64,000 nt of DNA, from the NCBI GenBank assembly GCA_024180945.1, contig JAKSGN010000005.1:2232001-2296000 (forward strand). Reading direction: 5' to 3'. Of the stretch, positions 59,187-64,000 are shown one piece after another. The notes below the pieces were generated by a model. That model was not told the origin of the DNA and did no database searches. It worked only from the letters and a program-made list of their open reading frames with translations. A program made the position numbers and the translations under genes. Source of the stretch: Macrophomina tecta (lineage: Eukaryota; Ascomycota; Dothideomycetes; Botryosphaeriales; Botryosphaeriaceae). The first letter of the stretch is position 1. Each line of letters opens with the position of its first letter.

Positions 59187-61254
59187 CTAATTGGAATAGG
59201 ATGATGATGCATACCACCACGCGAGGATGATACTACCGACGAACAAGATCCAGCGCTGAGCAACGACGGAACGGTTTATAAGACTGTACAAGCGCTTCCG
59301 GCATGCCTGTCAGCCACAAAAAACATGGTTAACAAATTAGCACGGGGGTCTTTTGGTTCACTTCCTAGTCGAACCAAACCAAACACCGAATGGACACGCC
59401 CATGCACAAGAGACGAAACGATAAGGTTGAAGACATCGACAAAGAGAAACGGAAGAACAAAGCCATAATAGAAATTAGACAATAGAGGGTCAGAAGCCAA
59501 AGGTCGGGAGTGATCATGCCCTGTGCACAGGATGGTTGGCTTTTGGAAAGGGGATAGGAAGATTGAACAGAAGGAGACACTCACCACCTTTGTGATTCTA
59601 TTCGTCTAATCCAGCTGACGACGATCTTCAACCTTTCTCGAACGCTAGTCGTCGGCAACAGAAGATACTTCTCTTCCTCTGCTATCGGCAAGATACTAGC
59701 GAACCAATAAGGAAACAGTGCGGGGTCATCCGGTGGGCCGCCGTATGCGTCTAGAATTCGCTGATGCAGCCAGGGTGCGCTGTTTGCTCGCATTCGTTCA
59801 ATAAAGTTGACGCCAATTAGCAGCATTTCGCGGGTGGAAAGACTGTCGATCGTTGGCTCCGGTGCATTGCTTCCATCTAGCAGACCCTCGGCAATTCGGG
59901 CTTCTCGCGTTGCCTGCGCTGCTCGAAGATCCTCAGCTTCGAGACGTTCCTCCTCTGCGAGACTAACGTCTTCAATACGTTCGACGTTTCCGACAGTGTA
60001 GCCATCGTGCGGACCGTGGGCGCGGACCCTGAAGCGAGTGGTGCCTCGGGTTTCTATAAGGCTTCGGCCATCCGGCAGCATTTGAGCGTTGACGATTTGC
60101 AACATGGTACCGTATTCTTTGAAATGCACCGGCCCGAGATTGCCTTGATCGGCGCCGGACCGGTTGTACATGAGCATACCAAACGTGCCGTTACCTTCCA
60201 AAGCTCTCCGAACCATCAGGCGATATCGTGGCTCGAAGATGTGGAGAAAAGTTGGCATTGCCGGAAAACCAAGAGTGCAGACGAACAGCGGGGTGTTGAG
60301 TTCGGCAGCGCCCCGCTCTTCCTGGGCGACAGCTTCGGCGCGAGCGGCCACAAGTTCGGGACAAAGGCTCGTGAGGAGGGCGACAAGACAGCGGTTGCTG
60401 GGCTGTCCGTCCAGTGAAGGTGGAATAGTTAGGGACCGCCGGCAGACCGGACAATGTAAGGTATGGTCCAAGGCTCTGACCATACATTTTCGGCAAAAGG
60501 TGTGTCCGCAGGCAGTAGTGACAGGATCGAGCAGTAAGTTGTAGCACACATGGCAGTCAAGCTCCTTGTGTGTGATTTCCCTGAGCCGGTCCAAAATGAT
60601 GGTATCTAGCTCGCTGAAGTCCCTTCCGTCGTCGGCCAGCGATACATAAGAGACTTCGGTTGCTATATCTAGTTGGCCCATTTCGGCAAGAGTGAATGTT
60701 GCCAGCAGGCGGCCGCCGTGAAGCGTGTATTGCCTCGGCTCCGCCGGGGAGTCCTTCTCAAGGGCAGCCGTGGATGTATCGGCAGTACGATCTATAACCT
60801 CCAGCAAGATAGGTGATTCTTCTGCGGTGGCCTTGCTCTCCGCGACCACCTGTGCAACCAAGTCCATGACCTTTGACAGCGTGACGTCCACGTTGCACTC
60901 GCCAACGGGATGTTCCCTCGCACACTCAACCAAGGGACATCTGACTCCAAACAAGCGATCCGGGGTGGCGGGATAGGAGATGTTCTGGCGCTGGAAAGGC
61001 TCCGGGAGGCACTGGCGACAGAGCGAGTGGCCACATGGCATGGTGATGGGCATGCGGAAGGGGCGCGAGCACCGGGGGCATTGGACCAGCCGAACGAGGG
61101 CCCTGGCATCCTCGTGAGCGGCTAGAGCAGCGCTGGTCCCATCGTCGGCCGTCCTGTCATGGCTGCGCATGAAGACGGATTGCGCAGGGGCCAGGTAGGC
61201 GGACTTCTCTTCACTGTCTGTGAAAGAGTGTCCTGCAGCCCGTAGCAAGCTCAT
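59187..61254 (-). CDS. RING-RING-LON domain protein (LONRF/CrgA-like), probable ubiquitin ligase
   Basis: The main exon is 61254-59585. It would end at TGA 59581 (557 aa) if unspliced. A GTGAGT donor at 59584, a CTGAC branch and a TACAG acceptor at 59284 join it in frame to 59283-59187, giving 588 aa with a hydrophobic C-terminal segment (WILFVGSIILAWWY). RING 1 (59-111) is CPRC...CGHSLCRQC...CPLVEC. RING 2 (234-272) is CHVC...CGHTFCRKC...CPVC. The LON substrate-binding domain follows from about 315 (LFVCTLGFPAMPTFLHIFEPRYRLM) to 545. Relatives include animal LONRF and the fungal CrgA type, a light-response regulator in Mucor. There is no protease domain, so the usual label ATP-dependent protease would be misleading. 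The start is the first ATG before the conserved part. Confidence 0.85.
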
Positions 61255-64000
61255 AAAGCGCAGATTGTAGAGGTGGCCTCCATGCAACGAGGGAGCCGGG
61301 GGTGGGAGCAACGGAGCGGGCGAGACGAGGAAAAAAAAGACGCGTGGATGCGGAGAGCAGCGGGCGTCTGGGCGGCGGGGGTGGAACAAGGGTCCGGGGC
61401 AGTCGATGAAGTCGGCCGGGATAGGCGGGCTGGAGCTGAGTGGCTGCTCGGGGCGCTGGGCAGCAGATCTGGCAGGGCGGAATAATGCGAATCGACGGGC
61501 AGAGCAGCGGTGGGCCGCCACCGGTGTTGACGAGCAGGGCAACCGACCGAGGGCCCGGGACGGGGATCTAGGCGGCGATCCGTGGAGAGAAAGCGAGGGC
61601 GCCGGAACGCAGGCGTTCAGGCAGCGGACATGCCCTTCACGTTGGGCGTGGTGGGGTGCGGTGGTGTGGTGGTCGCGGGCAGAGGTTTGGGCGGACGTCG
61701 CGGGCGGAGCTTTGGAGGAGTGGACGCGGCCATTATCATTGACTGGGCTGGGCTGGCAGATCGGCGATGGCTCAGTGGAGGATGGAGGAGGCTTCACAAA
61801 CTGGCAGAAACCGATCGCTGGCACAAAAGACGATGCGCTGGGATCGCAGTTTGTTAGGGAGTGCGAGCCCGGGCTGTCGGCGTTCCGGGGCTGCGTTTTT
61901 GCGCTGGCGTCACCAAACAGCCCGCCACCTCCACCGGCCCCCCGGCGCGTGCCTGACGGTGACAAAGCCCGGCAGCCGCAATCACCTCGACGATACGAGC
62001 ACTGCGGCGAGTCGCTCCCCGCTCTTCTGCGTCGTCAGTGCCGCGGCCACCGCGCCGCTCTGCCCGGCTCTGCCCAGCCCTGCTCAGCCCGTCCTCGCCT
62101 TCGCCTCGCCGCCCAGCGCCCCGGCCTGCCAACGCAAGTCATCTTCGGGGCCCACTGCGCTACGGCAGCACTCCGCTCATGCGCAACGCCTCTCACTACG
62201 CCCGCTTCTGGCCCGCTCCCCTCTTCTTTAGCGGCAGAACAATGACCCTGGAGAACCTCCACTGTCTCGGGTGCGCCCTCCGCCGCCCGTCGCACCCTTG
62301 TATGTGCTCTGTGGTCACCGGGTTGCTGATGCGCGCTTTGCCCAGACTGCCTGCCTGCCTGCAGCTCCCGCGAGAACACGTCCACACCCGTGGCTTGTCG
62401 GACCTCACTGCTGTGCTGAATGTGCATCCGCTGCTTCACCAACACCTCGGCCTGACCGGCTCTCCTGCCATGCTCCGGGCGCTGGCTGCGCTCTCGGACA
62501 AGAATCCGCCCCATGCCGCAGCCCTACCCTCGCCTCTCTTGCATCACTTTCCTTTTCTGGATTCGAGCCGCCGCAAGCACCCAGGCGCGCGTCTCTCCCC
62601 TCGGCTGTTTCTGGCATGTGCTGCTCCCTATCCTCCAACGCAAACAGTGCACGGCCAGCCTGGAACCCGCCTGCTGCCGGCGTCCGGCGGGATCAAACGT
62701 TGTGATCGTGGGTAGGTGCAACGCAATACTTGCGACCCTGTAGATCGTTATGGTGCATCGAGGCGTCATCGACCGAGGCCGTGCCCGCCTGCCATTGGCT
62801 CTTCCAGCTCCCGCTGCCCGACGTTTTCCCCCACCACACTCCAAATCCGGGCACCCGCCGCTAATCAGTCCCTCTTCGACGACTAATCATGAAGCGGCCA
62901 CTCTTGACGATACGAACGCATTCAGCTCCTCGCGGAGAATGCCGCAGGTGGGTAAGCTGGGAGGAGTGCGCCCAAGGCCGAACGACCACCCGCGAGCGTC
63001 CACACGACACCTCTCAACCCTCACCACAGCATCCAGCCACGAGGTTTTTGCGGACGTCTAGACTGAACCCTGGAAAGGCACCCGCCTGCCTTCTCTCCCG
63101 TTCCTAACCGCGCCGGCACCAGTTGCGCCGCCCGGCTTAGCCGCTTTCCGCAATGGAAAGGATTAGCAGCAGGTAGGGCTGAAAGCAGCTTGCGGATTTC
63201 CAAGGGCCCCAAACTAAAGAAGCTCGAGGCGGGGCCCGAGGGGACGGAAAACTAAGGACCCAATACCGCTTATCGGGACAGACGGCAAGCTATAGCAATT
63301 CTAACAGAGAACGACTGACAGGCTCGTCCGGTCGGACTCGCGCGGATCCGGACGGACAGCTAGCAACCTCTCCTAACACTCAGCAGCGTATTCCATCTAG
63401 ATTCGTGCCAAGACGGTTAGCACCGGCGGCTGACGGACTAACGAGGACACGCTGACGCGTAGATCTTTCCATTGCGGGGTTTCCTTGCTGAGCATACCAG
63501 GCGGCGTTGTGCACGTCATTTAATTGCTGTGACTGAATGTATGTATGTACATACCTTCATACATGCTGCTGTGTCTCCAAGCCCGGGTCCCGCAGCATCA
63601 TGCAAAACACAGATACACGAATCCGATAAAATACAAGATCTTGCTGCAGCTGCAGGTGCCTGCATACATCTGAACTCGAAGCCTTCTTCCGCAGGTAAAA
63701 CGGACTCAAATCTCTGCTGACGTCTGGCATACGGACCGGGTAGTTTCGCCCGTCATGGCTGTGGCACGTTGCGGAACGTGAGGTTGACCTTGTATTCTTT
63801 GCCATTCATTCAGCGCAGCTAGCGACCTGTCTCGAGGAGGATGGAGGCCGGAGGGAAAAGTGTCCGAAAAAGTCTGCGGTACGATTTCTCCCGTCCTCGG
63901 GGCCCTGCACTCTTGCCAGGCTAAAAGGAAGAGAGTATGTCCCCACCGCACACCACCTATCCCAAACCGCAGCAGTTGTTGAGATCTAAGCATCACTTTA
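61255..64000. other. 2.7-kb gene-free, C-rich interval to the window end
   Basis: Upstream region of the LON/RING gene. From 61.9 to 63.1 kb the plus strand is strongly C-rich with TGCC repeats near 62.35 kb. The longest frame (plus, 279 codons from 61406) has no domain. The 3' part (63.2-64 kb) shows nothing recognisable. Confidence 0.5.

Noticed and set aside
61406..62245. 279-codon plus-strand open frame upstream of the RING-LON gene
   Set aside because: No domain, biased composition, and several other frames are open over the same C-rich block.

Overview
The window is nuclear DNA of a filamentous ascomycete (Pezizomycotina, probably Dothideomycetes). The evidence is short introns of about 48-110 nt with GTRNGT donors and CTRAC-like branch sites, fungal families (RTA1-like exporter, fungal Zn2Cys6 regulators, a PaxU/DUF829-type hydrolase, secreted cysteine-rich proteins, the Tom6 form of the mitochondrial import channel) and dispersed single-copy housekeeping genes with no operons. 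The class-level guess rests on general resemblance only. All intron/exon joins were worked out by hand from splice signals and reading frame.

Layout. 1-1.6 kb: 3' end of BUD32 (+) converging on a C2H2 zinc-finger gene (-). 1.6-4.8 kb: gene-free, AT-richer. 4.8-8.3 kb: a divergent pair, CDK11/PITSLRE-like kinase (-) and NDUFAF7 methyltransferase (+), sharing a 192-bp promoter. 8.3-26.2 kb: two very long gene-poor stretches around one gene for an acidic protein (17.8-18.6 kb). 26.2-31 kb: compact housekeeping block of TOM6 (-), RPB10 (-) and UTP17/NAN1 (+), the last two divergent over 222 bp. 32.6-37.4 kb: secreted-protein neighbourhood with a 252-aa effector-like protein, a 113-aa eight-cysteine protein and an orphan coding fragment. 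39.9-41.5 kb: UPC2-like Zn2Cys6 factor. 45.1-47.5 kb: RTA1-like membrane protein converging, with a 20-bp gap, on an atypical Zn2Cys6-type protein. 50.9-56.4 kb: epoxide-hydrolase-like enzyme, Gfo/Idh/MocA (inositol dehydrogenase-like) oxidoreductase and DUF829 hydrolase. 59.2-61.3 kb: RING-RING-LON protein with a probable extra C-terminal membrane exon.

The genes do not form one pathway or a clear biosynthetic cluster. Shared themes are core RNA machinery (RPB10, UTP17, CDK11), mitochondrial biogenesis (NDUFAF7, TOM6) and a small set of secreted candidate effectors in a gene-sparse, repeat-tract-rich interval. The most unusual points are the possible membrane-anchoring alternative exon of the LON/RING gene, a GC-AG intron in the kinase, a stop-free 3n intron in TOM6, a cysteine-perfect but base-poor Zn2Cys6 motif, and the orphan secreted-protein fragment at 37.3 kb. 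I found no convincing tRNA, rRNA or intact transposon.
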